In this document: in pieces, positions 50,589-59,558 of the stretch
How positions within the stretch are numbered: position 1 is the stretch's first letter
Layout: each line of letters begins with the position of its first letter
Origin: Clostridia bacterium
GTDB taxonomy: Bacteria; Bacillota; Clostridia; Oscillospirales; Acutalibacteraceae
Direction: 5' to 3'
Assembly: GCA_017379935.1 (NCBI GenBank)
Contig: JAFNVC010000013.1
Location: forward strand, 1 to 59,558
DNA: 59,558 nt
Notes under the pieces: generated by a model
Databases searched by the model: none
The model's input: only the letters and a program-made list of their open reading frames with translations
What the model was told of the DNA's origin: nothing
Translations under genes and position numbers: made by a program

Positions 50589-51047
50589 TTATCCTTTTAC
50601 CCAAATATCTGTATCCATCAGAATAGTTACGGGACCGTCATTCTGAATATCAACCTTCATATCCGCACCGAAGGAGCCGTGCTCAACCTTTTTGATTCCG
50701 TTAAGCTTTAACTGCTCAATAAAATATTCGTAAAGCTCATTAGCCATATCGGGCGGTGCGGCAGTAGTGAAGGACGGGCGGTTACCCTTCTTTATATCCG
50801 CGCAGAGAGTGAACTGCGAAATGACAAGCACCTCGCCGTAGATATCAAGCACGGACCTGTTCATTTTACCGTCCTCATCCTCAAACACGCGCAGCTTCGC
50901 GATCTTCGCGGCAAGGACATCAGCGTGCTGTCTTGTATCCTCGGGACCTACACCGAGAAGAACATTGTAGCCTTTGCCGATTTTTCCTATAAGCTCCCCG
51001 TCAACCGTTACCGACGACGAGGACACACGCTGTACAACAGCCTTCAT
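50589..51047 (-). CDS. dtd: D-aminoacyl-tRNA deacylase
   Basis: 152 residues, starting MKAVVQRVSSSSVTVDG. It contains the conserved SQFTL motif and the near C-terminal GPVTILMDT (Gly-cisPro equivalent). It removes D-amino acids mischarged onto tRNA. It follows relA by four bases, the usual Firmicutes pairing. Confidence 0.95.
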   Translation of the reverse strand: MKAVVQRVSSSSVTVDGELIGKIGKGYNVLLGVGPEDTRQHADVLAAKIAKLRVFEDEDGKMNRSVLDIYGEVLVISQFTLCADIKKGNRPSFTTAAPPDMANELYEYFIEQLKLNGIKKVEHGSFGADMKVDIQNDGPVTILMDTDIWVKG

Positions 51048-51051
51048 TCAA

Positions 51052-53334
51052 TCACGCTCTTTCAACATCAAGTATTCCGTTGATTTTGTTAATCTTTGAC
51101 ATCACACTCTGCAGATGCTCTATACCGTTGACGGCAATCGTAAGCTCAATCGATGCTCTGCCGTCCTTTTTACTCTTGGTATTGATGCCGTAAATCATAA
51201 CGCGCATATCGGCAATAACCTTCGAAACATCAGCCATAAGACCGACACGGTCGAGACAGGTTATGCTGAGAGTTGCCGTGAATTCTTCCTTGACATCGGC
51301 ATCCCAGCTTGCACTTATCCAGCGCTCAGGCTCAGTGGCAAGCTCAATGACCTTCGGCACATTCGTACAGTCGCGCTTATGGATAGATACGCCGTGTCCT
51401 CTGGTAATGAAGCCGATAATCTGGTCGCCCGGAAGCGGACTGCAGCACTTTGAGAATTTGATAAGGCAGTTTTCAATACCCTCAATCACAACGCCGTCCT
51501 TGCTCTTGGAGCGCTTTGCGGCAGGCTTTGTTACCTTGATAACATCCTCCTGCTCCTCAGGCTGCTTGAACATCTTGACATATTCGTCCTTGATGTGCGG
51601 CATCATCTTGTTGATGGAAACACCGCCGTAGCCGATTGCGGCAAAGAAATCCTCCGCATCGGAGAAGCGCTGACGCTGTGCAATTATTGTTATAAATTTT
51701 TCAAAATCGTCATCATTAAGACGGATAAAGTTACGTCTGAATTCACGCTCGACCTCAAGCTTACCCTCAAGGATATTTTCATCACGGCGCTCCTTCTTGA
51801 ACCACGAGCGGATTTTGTTCCTTGCTCCGCTGGTCTTGACAAACTTAAGCCAGTCACGGCTCGGGCCCTTACCCTGCTGTGACGAGGTTATGATTTCTAC
51901 AATTTCGCCCGTCTTGACAACATAGTCAATCGGTACGATTCTTCCGTCCACCTTTGCACCGACCATACGGTTACCAACGGCAGAGTGGATTGCATAAGCA
52001 AAGTCAATAACGGTTGCGCCTGCAGGCAGGCTGATAACCGAGCCCTTCGGAGTAAAAACAAAAACCTCCTCCTGAACCAGGTCAGTTTTAATGGTATTGA
52101 CGATATCCTCGGGATTTTCGGAAACATTCTGCGATTCAAGAAGCTGTCTTATCCAAGAGAACTTCTCCTCAAACTTCTGCTTGCCGTTTATTCCGAGCTT
52201 GTATTTCCAATGCGCCGCAACACCGTATTCAGCCGTCTGGTGCATTTCCCACGTTCTGATCTGAACCTCAAACGGAATGCCGCCCTCGCCGATAACGGTT
52301 GTGTGAAGCGACTGATACATATTCGCCTTCGGCGTCGAGATATAATCCTTGAAGCGTCCGGGAATAGATTTGAACATATCGTGGATGATTCCGAGACAGT
52401 TGTAGCAATCAATAACATCATCAACGATGATTCTTACGGCATAAATGTCATAAATCTCGTCAAAATCCTTGCCCTGCATATACATCTTACGGTAAATTCC
52501 GTGAACGGATTTGACTCGTCCTGTAATGTTGCAGTTAGGTATAACCTGACGCACACGGTCGCATATTTTTTTCTGAATATTATCAAGATACTCCTTACGC
52601 TTGGACTGCTGCTGCTCAAGCAGATCCTGAATTTCCTTATAAGCAACGGGATCAAGATAGCTGATTGCAAGATCTTCAAGCTCCTCCTTGACGCCTCGGA
52701 TACCGAGACGGTGTGCAATCGGAGCGTAAATTTCAAGAGTTTCCTGTGCTTTTTCACGTCTTTTATGAGGCTTCATAAAAGCAAGTGTTCTCATATTATG
52801 GATGCGGTCGGCAAGCTTGATGATTATGACACGGATATCCTGCGACATCGCCATAAGCATCTTACGAACATTCTCCGCCTGCTGCTCCTCCTTCGTAAAA
52901 AGCGGTACCTTGCCGAGCTTTGTAACGCCCTCGACAAGATTTGCAACATCCTCGCCGAATTCCTTTTTAACATCATCCTCGGTAAGCTCGGTGTCCTCAA
53001 CAACATCGTGAAGAAGAGCCGCAATCATAGATTCGCCGTCCATACCCAGCTTATAGAGTATGAGTGCAACCTGCACGGGGTGAATAATATAAGGCTCACC
53101 CGAGCGGCGGAACTGTCCCTCGTGCGCTTCAGACGCAATCTCATAAGCGCGCCTGATATATCCGATCTCCTCTGCATCCATCGTTTCCGACACAGAAGCA
53201 ATCAGATCCTCAAAAAGACCGTTCGCAGACTTTTTACTTTTCTGGGCTTCAAGCATACTCTCGTCCACATAGTCCTCGGTATGCACGACCTCATCGAGAA
53301 TATCCTTTAATCTCTTCTCTTTTTCTTCAGACAT
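51052..53334 (-). CDS. relA: bifunctional (p)ppGpp synthetase/hydrolase
   Basis: 760 residues. The HD hydrolase domain (about 50-200) has AALLHDVVEDTE; the synthetase domain (about 240-370) has DIYAVRIIVDD and HTTVIGEGGIPFEVQIRT. TGS (about 395-455, EVFVFTPKGSVISLP) is followed by a zinc-finger-like region (CCSPLPGD) and a C-terminal ACT domain (about 685-760). It controls the stringent response on the ribosome. Both halves look intact. A long open frame on the opposite strand (51985-53310) is a shadow. Confidence 0.95.
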   Translation of the reverse strand: MSEEKEKRLKDILDEVVHTEDYVDESMLEAQKSKKSANGLFEDLIASVSETMDAEEIGYIRRAYEIASEAHEGQFRRSGEPYIIHPVQVALILYKLGMDGESMIAALLHDVVEDTELTEDDVKKEFGEDVANLVEGVTKLGKVPLFTKEEQQAENVRKMLMAMSQDIRVIIIKLADRIHNMRTLAFMKPHKRREKAQETLEIYAPIAHRLGIRGVKEELEDLAISYLDPVAYKEIQDLLEQQQSKRKEYLDNIQKKICDRVRQVIPNCNITGRVKSVHGIYRKMYMQGKDFDEIYDIYAVRIIVDDVIDCYNCLGIIHDMFKSIPGRFKDYISTPKANMYQSLHTTVIGEGGIPFEVQIRTWEMHQTAEYGVAAHWKYKLGINGKQKFEEKFSWIRQLLESQNVSENPEDIVNTIKTDLVQEEVFVFTPKGSVISLPAGATVIDFAYAIHSAVGNRMVGAKVDGRIVPIDYVVKTGEIVEIITSSQQGKGPSRDWLKFVKTSGARNKIRSWFKKERRDENILEGKLEVEREFRRNFIRLNDDDFEKFITIIAQRQRFSDAEDFFAAIGYGGVSINKMMPHIKDEYVKMFKQPEEQEDVIKVTKPAAKRSKSKDGVVIEGIENCLIKFSKCCSPLPGDQIIGFITRGHGVSIHKRDCTNVPKVIELATEPERWISASWDADVKEEFTATLSITCLDRVGLMADVSKVIADMRVMIYGINTKSKKDGRASIELTIAVNGIEHLQSVMSKINKINGILDVERA

Positions 53335-53346
53335 CTTTCGTACCCA

Positions 53347-55374
53347 TCACCCCACGAAGCCCCGTATTTTTCTCAGAACGGGTGCATCGTCAAGGTTTAC
53401 CTTAATATTTTCGTTCGGCAGGCTGAGATTGCCTTCCTCGTCATAGACAAGCGTTCCCAGCTCAACAAGAGCTTCAACGGCAACACAGACCCTTGTATAA
53501 TCTGCCGCAGAGAGGTTGAGCCGCTTGCAGAGAATCTCGTTATCATATCTCCATTTTCCGTTACCGCGGATGAATTTATACACTCTTGCAATAAAATCGC
53601 GGTTAGGAAGCGCATTCATATAATCACCCGTAACGCCGTGCATCAGATTATTAAAGCTCCTGATGCCCGCGAACAGCACATCCTCATCCATATCGTGAAG
53701 CTTGATATTTTTGACAATAATGCTCAGCCGTACCTGTCCGAGATACTCGTTACTGTCAAAGGTTGCCGCAACATCCACCATATCACCGACATTATACGGA
53801 AATTCAAGCTGTGTCATTCTGAACAGAACGGCGCTCAGGGAAGCGTCTCCCCTGCTGAGCGTCAGTCGGAGATGTTTACCTGCTCCGATTGCGGTTATTT
53901 CCGTAATAGTCATATTGTAAAGACCGAAAACGGGCTGCGGATTGCCTGCTCCGAAGGGCTCGAGAATTTCGATAACATCGAGCAGCTCAATATTTACAAA
54001 TGACGGGTTGATTTTGAAATCAATACTCTGCACGGGGTCGGGGATTTCTGTCTTATCCGCATAAGCGTTGATTGCTTCGCGGAAGTCATCAATCTTATCC
54101 GTCGGGAGTCCGAGTCCCGCCGCGAGAGTGTGTCCGCCATAATGGTCAAGCACATCGGCACATGCACAAAGTGCATCATAAAGGCTGAAGCCGTCAATGC
54201 TTCTGCCCGAGCCCTTCGCCGTGCCGTCGTTTGAGGTAATTACCACGGTCGGCTTGCCGTATTTTTCGACAAGACGCGAGGCAACGATACCGATAACACC
54301 GTCGTGCCAGCCCTCACCGCTGACAACAAGCACGCGGTCATATTTCCACGAGGGGTTTTCATCAATAATGCTGACTGCCTGCGAGAGAATTTCCTGCTCG
54401 GTCTGCTGTCGCAGCGCATTATCATCGTTAATTTCTGCCGCTAACGCAGCCGCTTCCTCGTAATCCTCACTCAGAAGAAGCTTTATTGCTCTGTCAGCAG
54501 AGCCTATTCTGCCCGCAGCATTGATGCGCGGTGAAATTCCGAAGGCAACCGTGCCTGATTTTATAGCCTTGCCGTCAAGCCCCGCAACCTCGATAAGAGC
54601 CTGCAAACCGACGCGGTCAGAATCGTTTATCAGTCTTGCACCGCGGCGTACAATGCTTCGGTTTTCGCCGTGAAGAGGCATAACGTCGGCAATTGTTCCG
54701 ATAGCCGCAAGATCGAGAAAGCTGTCCGTGATTTCGTTTTCGCCGCCCTCAAGCGCACATATCAATTTATATGCAACACCAACGCCTGCGTAGTCCTTGA
54801 ACGGTAAAATACAATCGTTTCTGTGCGGGTCAACAACCGCAACCGCATCGGGAAGAGTCTCCGACGGGAGATGGTGGTCCGTAACAACAAGATCCATTTC
54901 GAGCTGACGGATGTACTCTGCCTCATCAATCGCGCTGATTCCGTTATCAACGGTGATGATGAGCTTTGCGCCCATACGGCTGATGTTATCAATCGCATTG
55001 TAGCTGAGTCCGTAGCCCTCCGTATGTCTGTTCGGCACACAGTAGACAACATCGGCACCCTGCATTTCAAGGTAGGAATACAGCAGTGCGGTTGAGGTTA
55101 CTCCGTCCGCATCATAGTCGCCGTAAACTGCAATTCTTTCAAAATTATCAAGAGCGGTTTTTATTCTTTTGACCGCCTTATACATATCGGGGAAATCGAA
55201 CGGGTCAACAGGTGCATCCTCGGTAAAGCCGAAAAAGTCGCGCGCACCGTCAACACTGTTCACACCCCTCGCCGAAGCGAGTAAAGCGGCATAGGGGCTG
55301 ACGTTAAGCTCTTCGGCAATCATCGTTGCCGCTTCTTTATCAAAATTTTTGACTATCCACTTTTTTCTGCTCAT
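53347..55374 (-). CDS. recJ: single-stranded-DNA exonuclease RecJ
   Basis: 675 residues. DHH motifs: AVYGDYDADGVTST (I), TVDNGIS (II), VTDHHLP (III). The DHHA1 domain carries GGHTLAAGLG. The C-terminal oligonucleotide-binding domain (about 440-570) is followed by a less conserved tail. It degrades single-stranded DNA 5' to 3' in repair. It lies 12 bases upstream of relA, the order seen in Firmicutes. Confidence 0.93.
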   Translation of the reverse strand: MSRKKWIVKNFDKEAATMIAEELNVSPYAALLASARGVNSVDGARDFFGFTEDAPVDPFDFPDMYKAVKRIKTALDNFERIAVYGDYDADGVTSTALLYSYLEMQGADVVYCVPNRHTEGYGLSYNAIDNISRMGAKLIITVDNGISAIDEAEYIRQLEMDLVVTDHHLPSETLPDAVAVVDPHRNDCILPFKDYAGVGVAYKLICALEGGENEITDSFLDLAAIGTIADVMPLHGENRSIVRRGARLINDSDRVGLQALIEVAGLDGKAIKSGTVAFGISPRINAAGRIGSADRAIKLLLSEDYEEAAALAAEINDDNALRQQTEQEILSQAVSIIDENPSWKYDRVLVVSGEGWHDGVIGIVASRLVEKYGKPTVVITSNDGTAKGSGRSIDGFSLYDALCACADVLDHYGGHTLAAGLGLPTDKIDDFREAINAYADKTEIPDPVQSIDFKINPSFVNIELLDVIEILEPFGAGNPQPVFGLYNMTITEITAIGAGKHLRLTLSRGDASLSAVLFRMTQLEFPYNVGDMVDVAATFDSNEYLGQVRLSIIVKNIKLHDMDEDVLFAGIRSFNNLMHGVTGDYMNALPNRDFIARVYKFIRGNGKWRYDNEILCKRLNLSAADYTRVCVAVEALVELGTLVYDEEGNLSLPNENIKVNLDDAPVLRKIRGFVG

Positions 55375-55405
55375 TATGCCGCTCCTTTCGTAAGATTAAG
55401 TTTAA

Positions 55406-56818
55406 TTATTCAGCGTCAGAATGCATTCTGCTCACTTCTTCAAGCACCTTCTGCTTGAATTCGCCGTGGATCTTATATTTCTTCGAGAAAATAACAAGTG
55501 AAACAAGCATCATCACGGGTGGAACGATAAACATCATCGCAGAAATCGCACCCTTTGCCGATTCCGTTACAATTGCGGTATCAGCATTCTGACCGCTGAA
55601 ATCGTAGCTTGTAAGTCCGAAGCTTGCGTACATAATAATACTCTGGATTGTGTAAGCCATTTTCTGAAGGAAGCCCTTCATCGAGAAGGTCAGACTCTGA
55701 TTACGCTTGCCGAGCTTATACTCGCCGTAGTCAACACAGTCCGCAAGCATAACCGTCTGGTTAACGAACATGCTTGCCGTGCCGAGCGAGGTCACGATGT
55801 AGCAAAGACCGAGTGCAACAACATTGCCGCCGAAGCCGTATCCGATGACCGCCATACCGATGTAGCCCGTTGCCGCCATAAGAAGCGAAAGCTTATAGAT
55901 TGAGCGGTTGTTCATAAACTTTGAACAGATAGGCACAACAAGAATACCGAGCACCGAGCCGACAGTACCCATAAGGTTGAAGGTTGACTGCTTTGCAAGT
56001 CCGCCGCCGACCTCTTCGAAATAGAATGCGCTGATACCCGAGGTCATATAGAAGCCTGCATTAGAAATCATTGCAAAAAGCATAAATACGAGAAGCTGGT
56101 CATTCTTTCTTATAACGGTAAGTGCATTTTTAAAGGAGAACTTCTCGTCACTTTTAATTACATTGCGCTCTTTAGTAACGCTGACGCAAATTAACGCGAA
56201 AACAACAAGAAGAACCGCCGCAAGAACTGACCATCTGCCGAAGCCGTCCTTGAGTACGTTCTGCGGAAGCTTATCAAGGTCATCCTTCGCTGCACCTGCA
56301 AGAAGCGGAATCATAATCGGAGTGAGAATTGAAATAATACCCTGACCGAGTCCCGAAAAGGCACGGGCGATAGTTGAGATAAGATTTCTGTCCTTTTCGC
56401 CGCTTGCCATTGACGGAATCATTGACCAGTAAGGAATGTCCGCAAGAGTGTTTGTCATACCCCAGAGAACATAGAACACAGCAACATATATCATCATCGC
56501 AACTGAGCCGGTCTGAATGCCCGGGTTATTGAAAAGAAGACACAGAACCACCGCATTGAGAAGCGCACCGCGGAGAATCCACGGGCGGTATTTACCCATT
56601 TTGCTGTTGCAACGGTCAACAATTGAGCCCATCATCGGGTCGTTGATACCGTCCCAGAGCCTTGCGAGCGGAGTAATGATAAGAAGGAACCACGGACTGA
56701 TGCCAAGCACCTTTGCAAGATAAATTGAAAGATAGGAATAAAACATACCGTAGCTCAGATCAAGTCCTACCGCACCGACACCGTAGCCGACGCCTTCTTT
56801 AAATAATTTCCTGTTCAT
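55406..56818 (-). CDS. GPH-family (glycoside-pentoside-hexuronide) sugar:cation symporter
   Basis: 470 residues with about 12 membrane helices. The family signature RLWDGINDPMMGSIVD is present, and NRSIYKL and ADCVDYGEYKLGKRN are typical of the second half. It would import a glycoside or uronide with Na+ or H+. The window also encodes a cytoplasmic rhamnosidase and beta-helix protein, but no nearby regulator. TGTTATAAT upstream on the minus strand is a likely extended -10. Confidence 0.88.
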   Translation of the reverse strand: MNRKLFKEGVGYGVGAVGLDLSYGMFYSYLSIYLAKVLGISPWFLLIITPLARLWDGINDPMMGSIVDRCNSKMGKYRPWILRGALLNAVVLCLLFNNPGIQTGSVAMMIYVAVFYVLWGMTNTLADIPYWSMIPSMASGEKDRNLISTIARAFSGLGQGIISILTPIMIPLLAGAAKDDLDKLPQNVLKDGFGRWSVLAAVLLVVFALICVSVTKERNVIKSDEKFSFKNALTVIRKNDQLLVFMLFAMISNAGFYMTSGISAFYFEEVGGGLAKQSTFNLMGTVGSVLGILVVPICSKFMNNRSIYKLSLLMAATGYIGMAVIGYGFGGNVVALGLCYIVTSLGTASMFVNQTVMLADCVDYGEYKLGKRNQSLTFSMKGFLQKMAYTIQSIIMYASFGLTSYDFSGQNADTAIVTESAKGAISAMMFIVPPVMMLVSLVIFSKKYKIHGEFKQKVLEEVSRMHSDAE

Positions 56819-56892
56819 TTCTTATTCAACTTCTTTCAATAGTATACTAATGTACATTATAACACAACTTTCATTGCAGTACAATAGAAAAA

Positions 56893-56917
56893 GGCACTCT
56901 GAAGCGCTCAGAGTGCC
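56893..56917. terminator. terminator behind the cohesin-LRR-dockerin gene
   Basis: 10-bp perfect stem GGCACTCTGA / TCAGAGTGCC, 5-base loop, A-run and T-run flanks. Confidence 0.75.
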
Positions 56918-56931
56918 AATATTTTTTAGAA

Positions 56932-58707
56932 TTACAGAACGATATATCCTACTGAAATGTTGAGAACAATAAGTGCATCGATGGAATTTATCTTTCCGTC
57001 ACCGTTTGCGTCCGCATTGTACAGTCCTTCGGGAGAAATATAAATTTCTGTGCCGACAGCGTACTGCAGAATTGCAAGCGCATCAATTGAGTTGACTTTC
57101 GAGTCAATTATAACGTCTGGATAAACCTTATCGGCAACTGTGTCCTTCTCGTAAACATCACCGCAGACCGAGCATACCTTATGCTTGAGGCCTGTTTTGT
57201 TATATGCAGGCCGAACGTCGTAAATCCATTCGCCCGAGGGGTGATCGAGAGCAGGATTTCTCTGTTCAAAGGTATAACCGCAGTCCGTACAGCGGCAACG
57301 GATGATACCCTCCTGAGAGCAGGTTGCCTTCTGAATAACTGCTTTTCTGAGGTTTGTGTGAGCACAGTGAATTTCAAACTCCGCAGTATAGCCCTCACCG
57401 TATGCCCCGATACCGGGAACATAAAGCTTAACCTTGCCGGGCTGAACATTGTTCACAATGATAACCTCATAATCCGTACCCGCAACAACAGTCTCACCGT
57501 TATCAAGTGTGATTTCAACAGCCGGCTCAATCGGAGCGCCCGTGTAATCATACTTTGCTTCTATACCCTTGATTGTGCCGAGTGTGATATCTTCAATAAG
57601 CGTGATTTTTGATTTCGTATATGTTTCTTCGATAAGCCCGGGGAGGTATGTATTGCCTTCTACCGTAAAAAACTCAATACCGGTTGCGGCACATTTGCTG
57701 AAGGCACCCTCGCCGACGGTTGTATTCTTTGAGATTTTGACCTCTGAAAGAGAAATACAGTTAAGGAAAGCGTTGTCGCCGACAGTCTTTACCGTAAAGG
57801 GAATTTCAACACTCTTAAGTGAATAGCAGGATGCAAAGAGATTCTCTGCAATTGCTTCAAGACCGTAGGACAAGCGCACGCTCTCAAGAGCGGTACACAG
57901 TGCAAATGCATTAGCGCCGACAGCTGTTACCGTATCCGGCATAACGAGAGCCTTGAGATTGACACAGCTCTGGAAAGCGTTCTCACCGATTGTCTCAAGA
58001 TGCTCTGAAAGAACAACGCTTGTAAGCTCACCATGGTTACGGAAAACACCGTCTGCAATTGCAACAACGGGAAGATTATTATACTCTGACGGAATAACAA
58101 GCTCCTCAACCGTTGCGCACTGGTAAGCCTTGATTATATAGCCTGTCTCATCATCATTAAGCTCAAAAACAAAGTCGTTGATTGTCTCTCTGATGATTTC
58201 AACTGATGCATCCTGAGCAACAACCTCGGAGGTAATATCAACATAACCCGAGTTTGCAGCGTCGGTAATATCAAGGTCAAGCAGAGTCGGGCCGTTCTTT
58301 GCCGTCTTTCTTACATTGAAGGTAACAACAGCGAAAACGCCGCGGAAAACATAGTTATTGCTGCCCGCGAGGCTCCACGATATAACACCTGCCTGCTCAC
58401 TGAATTCGGAATAAACCTTACCGTTGAGCTGAGCATCAAGTGCGCTCTTGAGACCTGCGCCCTTTTCAAAGCTGACGAGCTCAAGCACGGTCGGATCATA
58501 TCTGAGCTTGATATCCATTGCCGCAGCATCCTCGAAAGTAGAGGGGAAATAAATCGTTGCAACAAAGCTTTCACCCTGAATACAGCTTGTGCTGTCAACA
58601 GAAACAGCCATATCTGCACTCGCTGCATAAGGTGCAGTCATCAGCATTCCGAGAACAAGGATAGCTGAAAGCATCATTGAAAGAATACGCTTAAGGGATT
58701 TTTTCAT
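56932..58707 (-). CDS. secreted cohesin-like / leucine-rich repeat / dockerin protein
   Basis: 591 residues. In order: signal peptide (about 1-31), cohesin-like domain (about 33-172; GESFVATIYFP, AMDIKLRYDPTVLELVS), BspA-type LRR_5 repeats (about 195-345), an Ig-like module (DYTGAPIEPAVEITLDNG, about 375-435), a Cys/His module (two CxxC-like pairs, about 440-525) and a C-terminal dockerin (about 530-591; DSKVNSIDALAIL, DANGDGKINSIDALIVL). Bearing both a cohesin-like and a dockerin module, it could act as an adaptor between a carrier and a dockerin partner. LRR_5 repeats bind proteins or host surfaces. The first dockerin loop is degenerate. Confidence 0.82.
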   Translation of the reverse strand: MKKSLKRILSMMLSAILVLGMLMTAPYAASADMAVSVDSTSCIQGESFVATIYFPSTFEDAAAMDIKLRYDPTVLELVSFEKGAGLKSALDAQLNGKVYSEFSEQAGVISWSLAGSNNYVFRGVFAVVTFNVRKTAKNGPTLLDLDITDAANSGYVDITSEVVAQDASVEIIRETINDFVFELNDDETGYIIKAYQCATVEELVIPSEYNNLPVVAIADGVFRNHGELTSVVLSEHLETIGENAFQSCVNLKALVMPDTVTAVGANAFALCTALESVRLSYGLEAIAENLFASCYSLKSVEIPFTVKTVGDNAFLNCISLSEVKISKNTTVGEGAFSKCAATGIEFFTVEGNTYLPGLIEETYTKSKITLIEDITLGTIKGIEAKYDYTGAPIEPAVEITLDNGETVVAGTDYEVIIVNNVQPGKVKLYVPGIGAYGEGYTAEFEIHCAHTNLRKAVIQKATCSQEGIIRCRCTDCGYTFEQRNPALDHPSGEWIYDVRPAYNKTGLKHKVCSVCGDVYEKDTVADKVYPDVIIDSKVNSIDALAILQYAVGTEIYISPEGLYNADANGDGKINSIDALIVLNISVGYIVL

Positions 58708-58751
58708 TTTTCCATCACCTTTCTGAAAAAGTATTCACCTATACAAAATAT

Positions 58752-58780
58752 ATTCTATAACATTTAAAAAGAAATGTCAA
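58752..58780 (-). promoter_or_regulatory. promoter of the cohesin-LRR-dockerin gene
   Basis: Minus strand -35 TTGACA (58780-58775), 17-base spacer, -10 TAGAAT (58757-58752). Confidence 0.75.
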
Positions 58781-59172
58781 ATATGTATTTATACCAAGCC
58801 GATTATAGTCACAGCTACGATAAGTAACATGATTTGAAACCAATTTAAAACAGCCTGTCGGACTGCCGGTTTATTAATAAAATTTTGCCGCTTGATAAAT
58901 TCATCGAATCAACCTTCAGTAACTGCCAGGCACGATGAGATAAATTATTTTGAGAAATTGAGGCTTGCAGAGTTGTGTTTATATGCACGTCCCGAAAATC
59001 AACAGATACGGCGGCAGCAAACCACCGCCCTACCGTGTTGATTGTAATTTTTTGTCATTCTGAGGCTTTGCCGAAGAAGCTTTATTGCTGTTATTTAAGA
59101 TTCTTCACTTCGTTCAGAATGACAATACGGGACGCGCCAAATTAAAATTTATAAACTTTATTGTTCCGACTA
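58781..59172. other. gene-free interval
   Basis: About 390 bases with no credible coding frame. It holds the inverted repeat 59052-59125 and otherwise unremarkable sequence before the tRNA promoter. Confidence 0.6.
59052..59125. repeat. short inverted-repeat element (REP/MITE-like)
   Basis: TTGTCATTCTGA (59052-59063) and its exact complement (59114-59125), with imperfect pairing continuing inwards (GCCGAAGAAG against CTTCACTTCG). It is of a type widespread between clostridial genes. Confidence 0.65.
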
Positions 59173-59201
59173 TTGCCGAGCAGATGTTTTTATGATATAC
59201 T
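59173..59201 (+). promoter_or_regulatory. tRNA promoter
   Basis: TTGCCG (59173-59178), 17-base spacer, TATACT (59196-59201), 12 bases before the tRNA. Confidence 0.7.
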
Positions 59202-59213
59202 GAATAAGCAAAT

Positions 59214-59290
59214 CCGTCCGTAGCATAGCTGGATAATGCAGCAGATTCCGATTCTGAAGACCGGGGGTTCGAATCCCTTCGGGCGGGCCA
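59214..59290 (+). tRNA. tRNA-Arg (anticodon CCG)
   Basis: 77 bases with encoded CCA. The acceptor stem CCGTCCG pairs with CGGGCGG (one G-U). The D-stem is GCAT/ATGC. The anticodon loop TTCCGAT gives anticodon CCG for CGG codons. The T-stem GGGGG/CCCTT has two G-U pairs around TTCGAAT. The outermost anticodon-stem pair looks like a G-A mismatch. Confidence 0.9.
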
Positions 59291-59327
59291 AAAATCGACG
59301 AATTTCGACAGAAGTTCGTCGATTTTT
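59291..59327 (+). terminator. tRNA-Arg terminator
   Basis: AAAATCGACGAA and its complement with a 12-base loop, ending in a T-run immediately after the tRNA. Confidence 0.75.
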
Positions 59328-59505
59328 ACTTATTACTTCTTCACTATTCACTCTTCACTAATCTTCAGGTCGATTTTTGGCGAAGTAATAGGTAATAAGG
59401 AATAGTGAATAAGTTAGGGTGGGACACCCGCACCCGATTGTAAATTTAGATTATATGTGACATAATCAGTTTTACAAATTTTAATTTGTCGGGATAACGG
59501 TTGCG
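59328..59505. other. gene-free interval with imperfect inverted repeats
   Basis: Sequences CTTATTACTTCTTCACTATT and its approximate complement (GAAGTAATAGGTAATAAGG, GAATAGTGAATAAG) flank a central copy of TCGATTTTT. No gene is seen. Confidence 0.4.
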
Positions 59506-59558
59506 TTGCAACCTACACCTCACCACCGCCTACGGCGGAGCCTCCCCTCAAGGGGAAG
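59506..59558. repeat. dispersed palindromic repeat, cut by the window edge
   Basis: CACCACCGCC, GGCGGAGCC and CTCCCCTCAAGGGGAAG resemble the blocks of the 14413-14561 element. Confidence 0.45.

Noticed and set aside
51985-53310. 441-residue open frame on the plus strand opposite relA
   Set aside because: It lies wholly antisense to a well-conserved gene, has Leu/Ile/Arg-rich shadow composition and no recognisable domain or ribosome site.
1-59558. CRISPR array, prophage or insertion sequence
   Set aside because: No regularly spaced repeats, cas genes, phage structural genes, transposases or integrases were found; repeats seen are short palindromic elements only.

Overview
The window reads as a chromosomal segment from an anaerobic, low-to-mid GC member of the Clostridia, most like the Oscillospirales/Ruminococcaceae group of gut bacteria. 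The reasons are the Firmicutes gene order around mazG, rqcP, yabP, yabQ and divIC, sporulation genes, a T-box leader, a short archaeal-type prolyl-tRNA synthetase, dockerin and cohesin-like modules, plant-glycan enzymes, and strong vegetative promoters with TTGACA/TATAAT-like boxes at 17-base spacing. I see no phage, transposase or CRISPR array.

Layout. 211-2733: a metA-metY methionine unit behind a T-box leader and a strong promoter. 2737-5170: a secreted dockerin/Ig-like/C39-type peptidase and a convergent DUF11 protein. 5250-14114: a complete arginine operon read leftwards (argG, argH, argF, carA, carB) behind a promoter overlapped by a candidate ARG box. Its carB carries a full-length DapF-like domain at the C-terminus. 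14413-17505: a palindromic repeat element, an orphan membrane protein and a beta-helix (glycosidase-like) protein. 17606-20648: a two-component system. 20899-22781: an arginine-phosphatase/RimI fusion followed by tsaD. 22837-26486: an MFS transporter, a SpoIVFA/SpoIVFB-like pair and an acyltransferase-like membrane protein. 26470-32167: polA, dusB, acpP and proS. 32225-35215: a GH78-like rhamnosidase and a zinc-ribbon membrane protein. 35334-38351: a three-gene flavoprotein/DUF1667 (anaerobic glycerol-3-phosphate dehydrogenase-like) operon. 38472-42690: an MBL-fold protein, a membrane-anchored cohesin-like protein, a lipid kinase and an RNA methyltransferase. 42751-48455: fumarase alpha subunit, S1 protein, divIC, yabQ, yabP, rqcP, hup, mazG and a SpoVB-type flippase. 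48499-55374: hemZ, MBL hydrolase, dtd, relA and recJ. 55406-58707: a GPH sugar symporter and a cohesin/leucine-rich/dockerin surface protein. 59214-59290: tRNA-Arg(CCG), followed by repeats.

The most unusual biology is the carbamoyl phosphate synthetase. CarA keeps its nucleophilic cysteine but has glutamine where the catalytic histidine is expected. CarB is fused in frame to an entire diaminopimelate-epimerase fold in which one of the two catalytic cysteines is alanine. Together these suggest a CPS with altered nitrogen donor use and an added ligand-binding or regulatory module, sitting inside an arginine operon. The second notable fusion joins a YwlE-type protein-arginine phosphatase to RimI. 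The third theme is three separate cohesin/dockerin-type surface proteins, which hint at a small cell-surface assembly.
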